Positions 1-6,427 of a stretch of DNA of 20,647 bases are shown here, in pieces. A model generated the notes under the pieces. The model was not told where the DNA came from and made no database searches. It saw only the letters and a program-made list of their open reading frames with translations. Position numbers and translations under genes: made by a program. Where the stretch lies: contig CP070700.1 of the NCBI GenBank assembly GCA_020349865.1, positions 1,210,993-1,231,639 on the forward strand, written 5' to 3'. The first letter of the stretch is position 1. The number at the start of each line of letters is the position of its first letter. This DNA comes from Desulfobacteraceae bacterium. Lineage in GTDB: Bacteria > Desulfobacterota > DSM-4660 > Desulfatiglandales > Desulfatiglandaceae.

Positions 1-1
1 A

Positions 2-124
2 ACCATGGCCGAGGGGGCTTGGGATTTGGAGCATTCAGAAAAAATTATGATGTTAAAACACCTCCAACGTCTTGAAAACCGCAAAATGGTCAAAGAAGAA
101 GACGGCCTATACCATCTGGTGTGA
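2..124 (+). CDS. 3' end of an unidentified gene (possibly an MBL-fold hydrolase C-terminus)
   Basis: An open frame enters from the left edge and gives 40 residues ending in EEDGLYHLV before a TGA at 122-124. The tail is helical and charged (EKIMMLKHLQRLENRKMV) followed by a short beta-like EDGLYHL, the shape of a small winged-helix unit. Such units close many metallo-beta-lactamase-fold hydrolases, as well as some regulators. The catalytic part lies outside the window, so the family assignment is a guess from the tail alone. No clear terminator follows it. Confidence 0.4.
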   Translation, partial: TMAEGAWDLEHSEKIMMLKHLQRLENRKMVKEEDGLYHLV

Positions 125-377
125 ATGTTTGCCTTCAAAAAGGGCAACCATCACAGACCCACCCAATATGCAATTAACTGGACATTAAGTAAAGCTCCCT
201 AATCAATGATCGGATCTTTACAACGAAGAACCGCTCGAAATTCCGCTAATGGTTTTTTCAAAGGGGTAAATTGTTCCCATTTATAAAATTTTGAAATGGA
301 ACCCCTGGCAGGACAATAAAGAAGTGGCACGGGATTTGGAGATGCTATAGAATGCGTTAGGCTCTTTACAGTGAAAG
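125..377. other. Intergenic stretch with no supported gene
   Basis: No + strand frame of any length survives here. A 136-codon open frame on the minus strand covers 199-609, but it lies antisense to the FGE remnant and to the start of the decarboxylase and has no ribosome binding site or recognisable family. I see no promoter or terminator I would defend. Confidence 0.5.
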
Positions 378-594
378 GGAAATAACATAAAAAATCTTGA
401 GACCTTTGCAACCAATATCGGGATGAATTTTTTTCATTCCGCCCGAAACTTTCATTATAGGAAGTCCAATCCATGAAAAAGAACGTTACCACAACGGGAC
501 CCTTCACGGGATTACTTTGACTAAAGGGCATTTGATTCAGACTACCCGAGTTACGGAGAAGCAGTGGGGGCGGGTGACGGAGGATAATCCATGA
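378..594 (+). pseudogene. Remnant of a formylglycine-generating-enzyme (FGE/SUMF1) domain
   Basis: Two + strand frames joined across a run of seven T (428-434) read like the N-terminal part of a FGE-sulfatase domain. From 378 the frame gives ...FATNIGMNFF. From 433 it gives FIPPETFIIGSP, then HGITLTKG, then QTTRVTEKQWGRVTEDNP, stopping at TGA 592-594. This is the familiar family order: GMxF, IPPGTFxMGSP, VTLTKGF, TTEVTxxQW, NPS. One missing T in the homopolymer explains the frame change. There is no start codon with a ribosome site, a stop lies in frame at 372-374, and the whole catalytic C-terminal half is absent. What is seen is the motif series; that it is a decayed copy and not a sequencing error is inferred from the missing C-terminus. 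Confidence 0.75.
579..583 (+). promoter_or_regulatory. Shine-Dalgarno of the decarboxylase, inside the FGE remnant
   Basis: GGAGG lies 7 nt before the ATG at 591. These bases are also the Thr-Glu-Asp codons of the FGE remnant, so the translation signal of the intact gene comes from relic coding sequence. Confidence 0.6.
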
Positions 595-2039
595 AGCACT
601 CATCAACATTAATGTTAGACGATCAAGTGCGTGACAGACTTTGGTCTCACATCATCAGTGCAGTTAACGATTATATGAACAATGTGAGCAGTATCCGGGT
701 CGCACCTGAGCTTAATCCTGAGAAGATTCGATTGTTTCTAAAACAGTTTGATTTTGATGAGCCAAAAGATCCTGTGGAAGCGGTTGATATTGTGTTACAA
801 GGTCTTTTGAAATATCAGGTACATACTCCGCATCCAAGATATTTCGGCTTGTTCAATCCAGCACCGACAACAATGGGAGTTGTGGCCGATACAATAGTGG
901 CTGCTTTTAATCCTCAGCTTGCAGCTTGGAGCCACAGTCCTTTTGCTGCCGAAATTGAACAGCTTCTTGTTCACGCTCTCGGAAACCGATTAGGCTACGA
1001 ACCATCCCGGATTGATGGCACATTTGCATCTGGGGGTGCAGAAGCAAATCATACTGCAATACTTACTGCACTTGTGAAAGCATTTCCCCAGTTTGCAGTT
1101 TCAGGCTTGCGTGGTCTTGATTGCCAACCGGCCTTCTATGTTTCCAACCAAAGTCACCATTCATTTATCAAGGCAGCACGATTCTGCGGGTTGGGGACAG
1201 ATGCAGTACGGGAGATCCCCGTTGACGATTACTTCCAAATGGATGTCGGGTTTCTAACCGCTCAAATCAAGAAAGATCGCAGTGAAAACTTTTTTCCCTT
1301 CATGGTCGTGGCGACGGCAGGGACTACCAGCGCTGGAATTATAGATCCTATTGCGGCCATTGCGAAAGTAGCCACTGCTGAAGGTCTTTGGCTCCATGTT
1401 GATGCGGCCTGGGGAGGTGCAGCCCTATTGGTGCCGGAACTTCGCAGGCTGTTTAAGGGAATCGAACGAGCCGACTCCATAACGTTTGATGCCCACAAAT
1501 GGCTTTCAGTTCCAATGGCTGCCGGACTCTATCTCACTCGCCATATAGACATTCTGAGCCGGACATGTTGTTTCACTGCCACCTACATGCCACGTGATGC
1601 TATCGGATTGGATGTGGTTGATCCCTATACACATTCCATGCAATGGTCCCGCAGGTTTATAGGGTTGAAATTGTTTTTATCTCTCGCCATTGCCGGTTGG
1701 GATGGGTATGAGACGACGATTAGACATCAGGTGGAAATGGGCCAATTATTACGGAGGGAACTTCGAGAATCGAACTGGAAAGTTGTCAACAAAACTGACC
1801 TTCCTGTCGTTTGTTTTATAGATCAGAAAAACTCGGAAGGTCATTCCTTCACTTATCTTGAAGGAATTGCACACAAGGTTGTTTCTTCTGGGAATGCATG
1901 GATTTCTATAAGTCGCCTCGATGAAAACACTCCGGCTTTGAGAGCCTGTATAACTAACTACAGAACAGAACCGGAAGACGTGATCGCTTTGGTGAGGGCT
2001 CTGAATGAAGCTCGGAAATCAATGACCATTTCTCCCTGA
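591..2039 (+). CDS. Group II PLP-dependent amino-acid decarboxylase
   Basis: A 482-residue cytoplasmic enzyme of the glutamate/aromatic-L-amino-acid decarboxylase family (fold type I). Landmarks are PHPRYFGLFNP near residue 80, a PLP-phosphate region FASGGAEAN around 145, SNQSHHS with the ring-stacking His189, HVDAAWGG with Asp271 for the pyridine nitrogen, and DAHKW with Lys303 as the probable Schiff-base lysine. The length is normal for the family and the frame is intact. The start is fixed by GGAGG 7 nt upstream. Substrate cannot be read from sequence: tyrosine, tryptophan, DOPA, glutamate and aspartate enzymes all share these motifs, and some relatives act as aldehyde synthases. It stands alone, with no antiporter or operon partner visible and only a decayed FGE domain upstream. 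Family confidence is high; substrate is unknown. Confidence 0.9.
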   Translation: MKHSSTLMLDDQVRDRLWSHIISAVNDYMNNVSSIRVAPELNPEKIRLFLKQFDFDEPKDPVEAVDIVLQGLLKYQVHTPHPRYFGLFNPAPTTMGVVADTIVAAFNPQLAAWSHSPFAAEIEQLLVHALGNRLGYEPSRIDGTFASGGAEANHTAILTALVKAFPQFAVSGLRGLDCQPAFYVSNQSHHSFIKAARFCGLGTDAVREIPVDDYFQMDVGFLTAQIKKDRSENFFPFMVVATAGTTSAGIIDPIAAIAKVATAEGLWLHVDAAWGGAALLVPELRRLFKGIERADSITFDAHKWLSVPMAAGLYLTRHIDILSRTCCFTATYMPRDAIGLDVVDPYTHSMQWSRRFIGLKLFLSLAIAGWDGYETTIRHQVEMGQLLRRELRESNWKVVNKTDLPVVCFIDQKNSEGHSFTYLEGIAHKVVSSGNAWISISRLDENTPALRACITNYRTEPEDVIALVRALNEARKSMTISP

Positions 2040-2043
2040 CCCT

Positions 2044-2070
2044 GGCAACTTGCATGCATGTGCCCTTTTT
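2044..2070 (+). terminator. Possible weak terminator of the decarboxylase gene
   Basis: GGCA (2044-2047) can pair with TGCC (2061-2064), and TTTTT follows at 2066-2070, just after the stop codon. The stem is short and the loop long, so this is only a candidate. Confidence 0.3.
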
Positions 2071-2367
2071 ATATCAATATAAAAATCATAATGATGATGC
2101 TGATTTAGGTCAAGTTCAGAAGCCCGCTATCTATGCGGTCAAACCAAAAAAAAACAATATAAAGTTAAAGCTTCCTGGGAAGCTGCGAGAAATGGGATCG
2201 TTGGTCAGAGGCAAATAAATAAACCAGGGGCATAGGACTGGGTTTTTAAGCGCCCTATAAGGAGCACAAAAGGGAGGAAAACAGCGGCACAAACTGCATT
2301 TGGGATAGTTTATGGTCGAGTGTTTCGAAGAAAGTTAAGGATCTCAAACAGTTAAATTTTTTCACCT
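2071..2367. other. Convergent intergenic region with one palindrome
   Basis: No open frame with coding character. The only distinct structure is a 16-bp palindrome at 2169-2184, AGCTTCC-TG-GGAAGCT. Its 2-nt centre suits a protein-binding site better than an RNA hairpin, but it lies between two gene ends, away from any obvious promoter. No T-run follows it. Confidence 0.4.
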
Positions 2368-3411
2368 CTATTTCTTAAAACGTTTATGATACTCAAACAC
2401 TTTCCTCACATAGTACTGTGTGTCCTTAAACGGGGGAATACCTTTATACTTCCTGACCCTTCTGCTTCCAGCATTATAGGCTGCAAGGGCCAGCTTGACA
2501 TCTCCTTTAAATTGGTCCAGGAGCTGTTTGAAATACCTGACCCCAGCATCAATATTGTGCTCTGGATTAAAGCTATCTTCTACCCCTAAGTATTCGGCAG
2601 TCCTGGGCATTAATTGCATAAGGCCCTTTGCTCCCTTTTTTGAAACTGCTTTGGGGTTATAACTGGACTCTGCCATAATAATAGCCCTAACGAGAGCTGG
2701 GTCAACCTCATAGCGGTTTGCCGCTCTTTGGATAATATGGTTGAAACGATGCTCCGCTTTTTCCTCATGAGGCAAAGATATGATCTTCCCATGGGCACTT
2801 TCTGATTGCTTTCCTTGCAAGGGTTGTGAAACATTGACTCTGAGCGATCCATCAGGAAGCCTTGCAAAATCAAGATCTGATTTTGAGTGTTCAGGGGCAG
2901 TTGATGCCCTCAATTCGGTTCTGGAAATAGTTACTTTTTTAGTCGGTGTGATTTTATTAGAAAACGTTATTGCATGGTCACCCTTAGGGTCAGTTTGCAC
3001 CGCCGGTATTGGTTTTGCCACATTGGTGGCGGATGCGATTACACTTTCAAAGACAGCCATTTTTTCATCGAGCGATATTCCCTGGTCGAGTGCGGTGTCT
3101 GTTCGCGCCTGAGCAAATGATTCGGCAAAATCAATACTTGAAACGATTGTCTGTTCAAAGACCTCCATTATCTCATCTGACATTTTTCGTTGGTCAGAAG
3201 TGGTATGAATTAGCAAATGCGCAATCTCTGTGTTCTGGTGGTTGTCGGAAACCCTCCTATGCTCGGAAACTAACACCTTTTCTACAGGCTGCTGTGTGTG
3301 CTTCTGTCCTTTATAAAGGTAAGGCGCGACCAAAAGCAGAAATATAGTAGCAGATATTAGCCAGTAAGCCAAATCCTCAAAAGATGAATTTATGTGTGAT
3401 GCTCTCTCCAT
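2368..3411 (-). CDS. Membrane-anchored lytic murein transglycosylase (SLT domain)
   Basis: Cleaves the MurNAc-GlcNAc bond of peptidoglycan to a 1,6-anhydro product, presumably in the periplasm. From the chosen start the protein has 347 residues: a short cytoplasmic tail, one membrane segment at about 14-33 (LAYWLISATIFLLLVAPYLY), a linker of about 190 residues rich in Ser, Thr and charge, and a C-terminal SLT/Slt70-type domain from about 220. The probable catalytic Glu is residue 248 in AIIMAESSYNP, followed by KGAKGLMQLMPRTAEYLGV, the NIDAGVRYF segment and ALAAYNAGSRRVRKY. The frame extends 14 codons further to a TTG at 3453 without a ribosome site; the ATG at 3409-3411 has a weak purine-rich stretch upstream and is preferred. 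The long linker would let the domain reach the wall from an inner-membrane anchor. It stands alone. Confidence 0.88.
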   Translation of the reverse strand: MERASHINSSFEDLAYWLISATIFLLLVAPYLYKGQKHTQQPVEKVLVSEHRRVSDNHQNTEIAHLLIHTTSDQRKMSDEIMEVFEQTIVSSIDFAESFAQARTDTALDQGISLDEKMAVFESVIASATNVAKPIPAVQTDPKGDHAITFSNKITPTKKVTISRTELRASTAPEHSKSDLDFARLPDGSLRVNVSQPLQGKQSESAHGKIISLPHEEKAEHRFNHIIQRAANRYEVDPALVRAIIMAESSYNPKAVSKKGAKGLMQLMPRTAEYLGVEDSFNPEHNIDAGVRYFKQLLDQFKGDVKLALAAYNAGSRRVRKYKGIPPFKDTQYYVRKVFEYHKRFKK

Positions 3412-3963
3412 TATTACCGTCTTTCTTGGAGGCGCCTTGTTCCGCCTAACCAAACTTTTCTACCAACATATGAGAAGCATTCCCTTTCATTCTTACCGCA
3501 ATTCATCCCAAAACTGACTTTGAATCTTTGATTTTTGATTAAAACCTCCAGACAGATCAATAATTTACTCTCTACTTCCTATCTTATGTTTATCAATTTA
3601 GCGAAAATCGTGCCACAGCATTTGACAAAAATATATGCTGATATTTTAGAGGCTTAGGTCATCTTTGTGCAACACAGGGTATATAGAAACGCCATTGCTT
3701 TTACAGACTTAAATTCCACTTTTTGGTAAGTAATTACACACTTTGGACCAGTAATAAGGAAAAGGGACTGATTGGAATCGCATGCGCGATAAAACATCTT
3801 GCTCAATAATCCATTTCATGTCGGAGGCAGAATTCCTTAAGCAGGCTGAAGTTAATTCTCCAATCAACCTGGCAGGATACTCTTCACCATAAATCCCTTT
3901 TACTTTTCAGGTTTGACTAAGTTACAGCCTAATTTATGATCGTGCATGAGGTCGGATTCATTA

Positions 3964-3990
3964 TTGACACAAGCCAAACCTTCCTATAGT
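3964..3990 (+). promoter_or_regulatory. Promoter-like -35/-10 pair
   Basis: TTGACA (3964-3969) and TATAGT (3985-3990) are separated by 15 nt, shorter than the ideal 17. It points toward the phosphatase gene, about 300 nt downstream, and would produce a long leader containing the inverted repeat at 4151-4251. In AT-rich DNA such matches arise by chance. Confidence 0.25.
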
Positions 3991-4150
3991 TTACGTCTCT
4001 AAAAGCAATTTCTTATCAGTATCAGTTGCCAAACTATTAGGAATAATCAGGGCTTCTGTTAGTAGGACGGTACGGCCCGGGGTAGTAACTTGTCGCGGTT
4101 AACCAATGTAGACTGGAATAATAACGAAATGCATAAAAGCGTTAACGCCC

Positions 4151-4251
4151 CCTACCCCAAAAAAATAAACCAACTCTCGGATCACCTGAAATTGATAAGA
4201 AGTGACTTAACCACTTTGCAATCACGCTCATGCCACCTTTTTAGGGGTAGG
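4151..4251. repeat. Inverted repeat upstream of the phosphatase gene
   Basis: CCTACCCC (4151-4158) followed by an A-run is mirrored by a T-run and GGGGTAGG (4244-4251). Counting the A/T runs, 13 of 14 positions match. The arms are about 85 nt apart, so transcribed RNA could form a long stem, or the segment could be a small relic element. The right arm ends about 20 nt before the ribosome binding site of the next gene. Confidence 0.5.
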
Positions 4252-4291
4252 TATCCAATTTTTATACGTTTCGGAGAGGCTTAGCGCTGAT

Positions 4292-5284
4292 ATGAGGTAT
4301 GCAAGATATATTGTAATCCTTGGAATTATATCGTTTTCTTTCGCTTTTTATTATATCTACAACAATGAAAACTTCCATGAGGTTGTGAAAGGGAGAGTTT
4401 ATAGAAGTGCACAACTAAAGAGTAATAAACTTCAAGAATACATTAGCAGATATAAATTCAAAACAATTATAAATCTGAGGGGAGAATCTAGAAAAGAATG
4501 GTATGAGAGAGAAAAAGAGACGGCAATAATTAACAATGTTGAATTGTATAACTTTAAATTTTCAGCTAGTGATCTACCAAGAATTAGTCAATTAGACGCT
4601 CTCATAGAAACTCTTATTGATGCAGAAAAGCCTCTTTTGATACACTGTCAAGGCGGTGCTGAGAGATCTGGTATGGCAAGTGCAATAGCCTTATCAATTG
4701 AGCAAAATCCTCCGCTTCCTGAACTAAGAAAACAGTTCTCATGGAGATATTTTGTGACACCATTTTCCCATTCAATAGGAACATTACTTTTTTCTAAATA
4801 TGAAGAATGGTTAAATAGTACTGGCAGGAAACATGATCGCAAGAATCTTTTGTTTTGGATAAAGAATGTGTATGTGGACCATCAACGGAATATAGAATAC
4901 TATATAGATAGCGTGCAAGAAGTAATATTCAGAAAGAATGACTCAAGTGAAGTGGCAACCGCATATATCAAAAAAGGTTCCAGGAAAATATCAGTAAAAG
5001 GATGGAGTTTGTACCCTCGCACAGGACTACCAATTGATAATCTGTATGTCATAGTTGATAATAAAATATTAGATACCGCTGAATATAAATTTCTTAGACC
5101 TGACGTTGTGAGATATTTTAAGTTTGATGAAGAATATTATAAGACTGTAAAATTGGGATGGTTAGCCGAATTCGATAGTGATCTTTTATCAGGTGGATGT
5201 CATACAATTTCTCTAAGAATTTTCAAGAATGAAGGTGACAATTTCGACATCCATACAAATCACCAGTTCTGTTTTAAAGATTGA
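4292..5284 (+). CDS. Membrane-anchored CX5R (dual-specificity/tyrosine-type) phosphatase with C-terminal beta-rich domain
   Basis: 330 residues. One N-terminal membrane segment at about 5-23 (RYIVILGIISFSFAFYYIY) anchors the protein, probably facing outward. Next comes a cysteine-phosphatase domain: VYRSAQLKSNKLQ, FKTIINLRGES, then the P-loop HCQGGAERSG with nucleophile Cys119 and Arg125. Asp93 in ASDLP is a candidate general acid. After about residue 215 a second unit follows (ISVKGWSLYPRTGLPIDNLY, RPDVVRYF, CHTISLRIF), which resembles the beta-sandwich 'GWAxDPxTGxP' domains at the ends of some bacterial membrane sugar-transfer proteins. The start has GGAGAGG 12 nt upstream. The gene is clearly more AT-rich than the housekeeping genes, with many ATA and AGA codons, which suggests transfer. 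Substrate (phosphoprotein, polysaccharide-linked phosphate or phosphoinositide) cannot be told. Confidence 0.8.
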   Translation: MRYARYIVILGIISFSFAFYYIYNNENFHEVVKGRVYRSAQLKSNKLQEYISRYKFKTIINLRGESRKEWYEREKETAIINNVELYNFKFSASDLPRISQLDALIETLIDAEKPLLIHCQGGAERSGMASAIALSIEQNPPLPELRKQFSWRYFVTPFSHSIGTLLFSKYEEWLNSTGRKHDRKNLLFWIKNVYVDHQRNIEYYIDSVQEVIFRKNDSSEVATAYIKKGSRKISVKGWSLYPRTGLPIDNLYVIVDNKILDTAEYKFLRPDVVRYFKFDEEYYKTVKLGWLAEFDSDLLSGGCHTISLRIFKNEGDNFDIHTNHQFCFKD

Positions 5285-5440
5285 ATCCAAACAAAATGAC
5301 TCCATATTTCGAACCGTGTAACCGGGCCGATTGTGAAATATAGATATTTTATATGTCAATATTCCATTATCGTCCTATTATTTCCGATGCAAACGCAAAA
5401 AGGAAGACCAGGATGACCTCATATCCTGCATCCTGGAACC
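5285..5440. other. AT-rich intergenic start of the 1.1-kb gap
   Basis: Follows the phosphatase gene without an obvious hairpin-plus-T-run terminator. Near the end, short CATCCTG-type sequences (around 5423-5436) lead into the GC-rich hairpin cluster. No gene is seen. Confidence 0.4.
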
Positions 5441-5441
5441 T

Positions 5442-5524
5442 GCCGAGAGCCCCTCGGCCTTGAGCGACTCGACTTGAGCTCGCCGACAAGTCTCGGGGCC
5501 GAAAGGCCTCCAGGTCGAACGACC
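5442..5524. repeat. Cluster of GC-rich hairpins
   Basis: Three stems lie close together. GCCGAG/CTCGGC (5442-5447 with 5453-5458) has a 5-nt loop. GGGGCC/GGCCTC (5495-5500 with 5505-5510) is closed by a GAAA tetraloop and has one G-U pair. GGTC/GACC (5513-5516 with 5521-5524) has a 4-nt loop. The patch is sharply more GC-rich than its surroundings. Part of it may simply be coding sequence of the transposase relic that follows, since that frame stays open back to about 5490. Confidence 0.45.
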
Positions 5525-5537
5525 GGATGGATCATCT

Positions 5538-5700
5538 ATGGAATACCCTAAAAACTGGGCAAGATTGATACAGGAAATTTACCCTATTGAATTTCCCGGA
5601 GAGAACCTGATTCAACAGCATGAATGAGAATGATCCTCTCACGTGTCCCAAGTGTTAGCAAAAAATGAAAGTAATCAACGTGATAGAGAATTCGAAAATA
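5538..5700 (+). pseudogene. Decayed C-terminal tail of an IS91-type transposase
   Basis: From the ATG at 5538 the frame reads YPKNWARLIQEIY, then leaves the family pattern and stops at TGA 5625-5627. A second frame from 5626 reads ENDPLTCPKC, hits TAG at 5656-5658, and continues QKMKVINVIENSKI. Together these match the tail shared by many IS91/Y2-type transposases: NWARLIQKIYEVDPLxCPKC, then xMKVIxFIEDxxVI. An insertion of about 43 nt separates the two blocks. Frameshift, in-frame stop and lack of the HUH catalytic part show a dead fragment. The family is recalled from the tail motif, not from the catalytic domain. Confidence 0.65.
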
Positions 5701-5728
5701 AGTAAAAAAATCTCTCGAATCGGACTAT

Positions 5729-5747
5729 CCACGGCCAGAGACCGTGG
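5729..5747. repeat. Small perfect hairpin after the transposase relic
   Basis: CCACGG (5729-5734) pairs with CCGTGG (5742-5747) around a 7-nt loop. No T-run follows directly, so it is not a standard terminator. It may be an end structure of the decayed element. Confidence 0.35.
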
Positions 5748-5921
5748 CCTTTCGCCCGATTCATGGTTTCGCCACCGCGATTTCAAAAACATTGTTAAGG
5801 CAGAGCCAAATGTCTCTGACCTGGCCCATACGGCCATGATTTCTAAACCGCATTAAACAGCTGGCAGAAAAAGAAAGCTCCAATGCCTCTCCCGTCATAG
5901 GATAGTCTTTCTCTTCCGCAT

Positions 5922-6038
5922 TCATTTTATTTTTTTATAGTCTGAAGGGGTCACCCAATCAACTGCACCACGCAAGCCATCGGGGTCATTGATTTTCGTT
6001 TGCGCTACTTTTTGATCCGCACCAGTCACCCACCAGGA
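5922..6038 (-). pseudogene. Short minus-strand coding relic
   Basis: A 38-codon open frame with no start codon, bounded upstream by a stop at 6039-6041 and ending in TGA at 5922-5924. It reads SWWVTGADQKVAQ, then KINDPDGLRGAVDW, then VTPSDYKKIK. The balanced composition and clean C-terminal look suggest the end of a former gene; just upstream a different frame reads KTILILVGDWCG, as if a frameshift separated them. I do not recognise the family. It may be chance. Confidence 0.3.
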
Positions 6039-6041
6039 TCA

Positions 6042-6427
6042 AGATCGTTTTTTTTCTGCCTAAATGAGCTTCTTTGGTGAGGGGTTTCTGTTTTTGCTAA
6101 AATTTCTGGTCAATTTTTTGGGGCTAAAAAATAGAGACCCATTTCGATCAGATCAATTTGACCCATTTTTATTTAAGCATGTTGGCGGCCATGAAATTTC
6201 TACAAAAAATCAGCGCGTTAAAGCCTTGAAAACCTAACTCAAAGAGGTGGCATCTGATTTGCAGACCCTCTTATTGGGTAACTTAAATTATAAAACCCTG
6301 AATAAAATAAGATTAAGCCATTTGTGTACGGTATTTATCCTCAAATTTGGACAATTTCTCTTTCCATTGAAAATGCTCTTTTTGTTAAGTACCCGCCTTC
6401 AAAGGCATTAAAAAAAGGTATGAAAAT
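6042..6427. other. AT-rich leader region before the kinase operon
   Basis: No gene seen. Runs of A and T dominate. An AAAGG-type ribosome site lies just before the kinase ATG at 6428. No -35/-10 pair stands out enough to call. Confidence 0.4.

Larger units (their letters stand above)
3412..4291. other. Long AT-rich non-coding stretch
   Basis: About 880 bp without a gene I can support. A 64-codon frame at 4090-4284 starts with TTG, has no ribosome site and no recognisable family, so I leave it out. The region does hold a promoter-like pair (3964-3990) and a near-perfect inverted repeat (4151-4251), both upstream of the phosphatase gene. No transposase fragment was recognised here. Confidence 0.5.

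Noticed and set aside
199..609. 136-codon minus-strand open frame
   Set aside because: It is antisense to the FGE relic and the decarboxylase start, has no ribosome site or recognisable domain, and its openness is a by-product of the relic frame.
4090..4284. 64-codon + strand frame starting with TTG before the phosphatase gene
   Set aside because: No ribosome binding site and no family resemblance, and it spans the inverted repeat; most likely chance.
5665..5856. 63-codon frame beginning MKVINVIENSKI
   Set aside because: Its first part is the tail of the transposase relic after an in-frame TAG; the rest shows no coding character, so it is not a separate gene.
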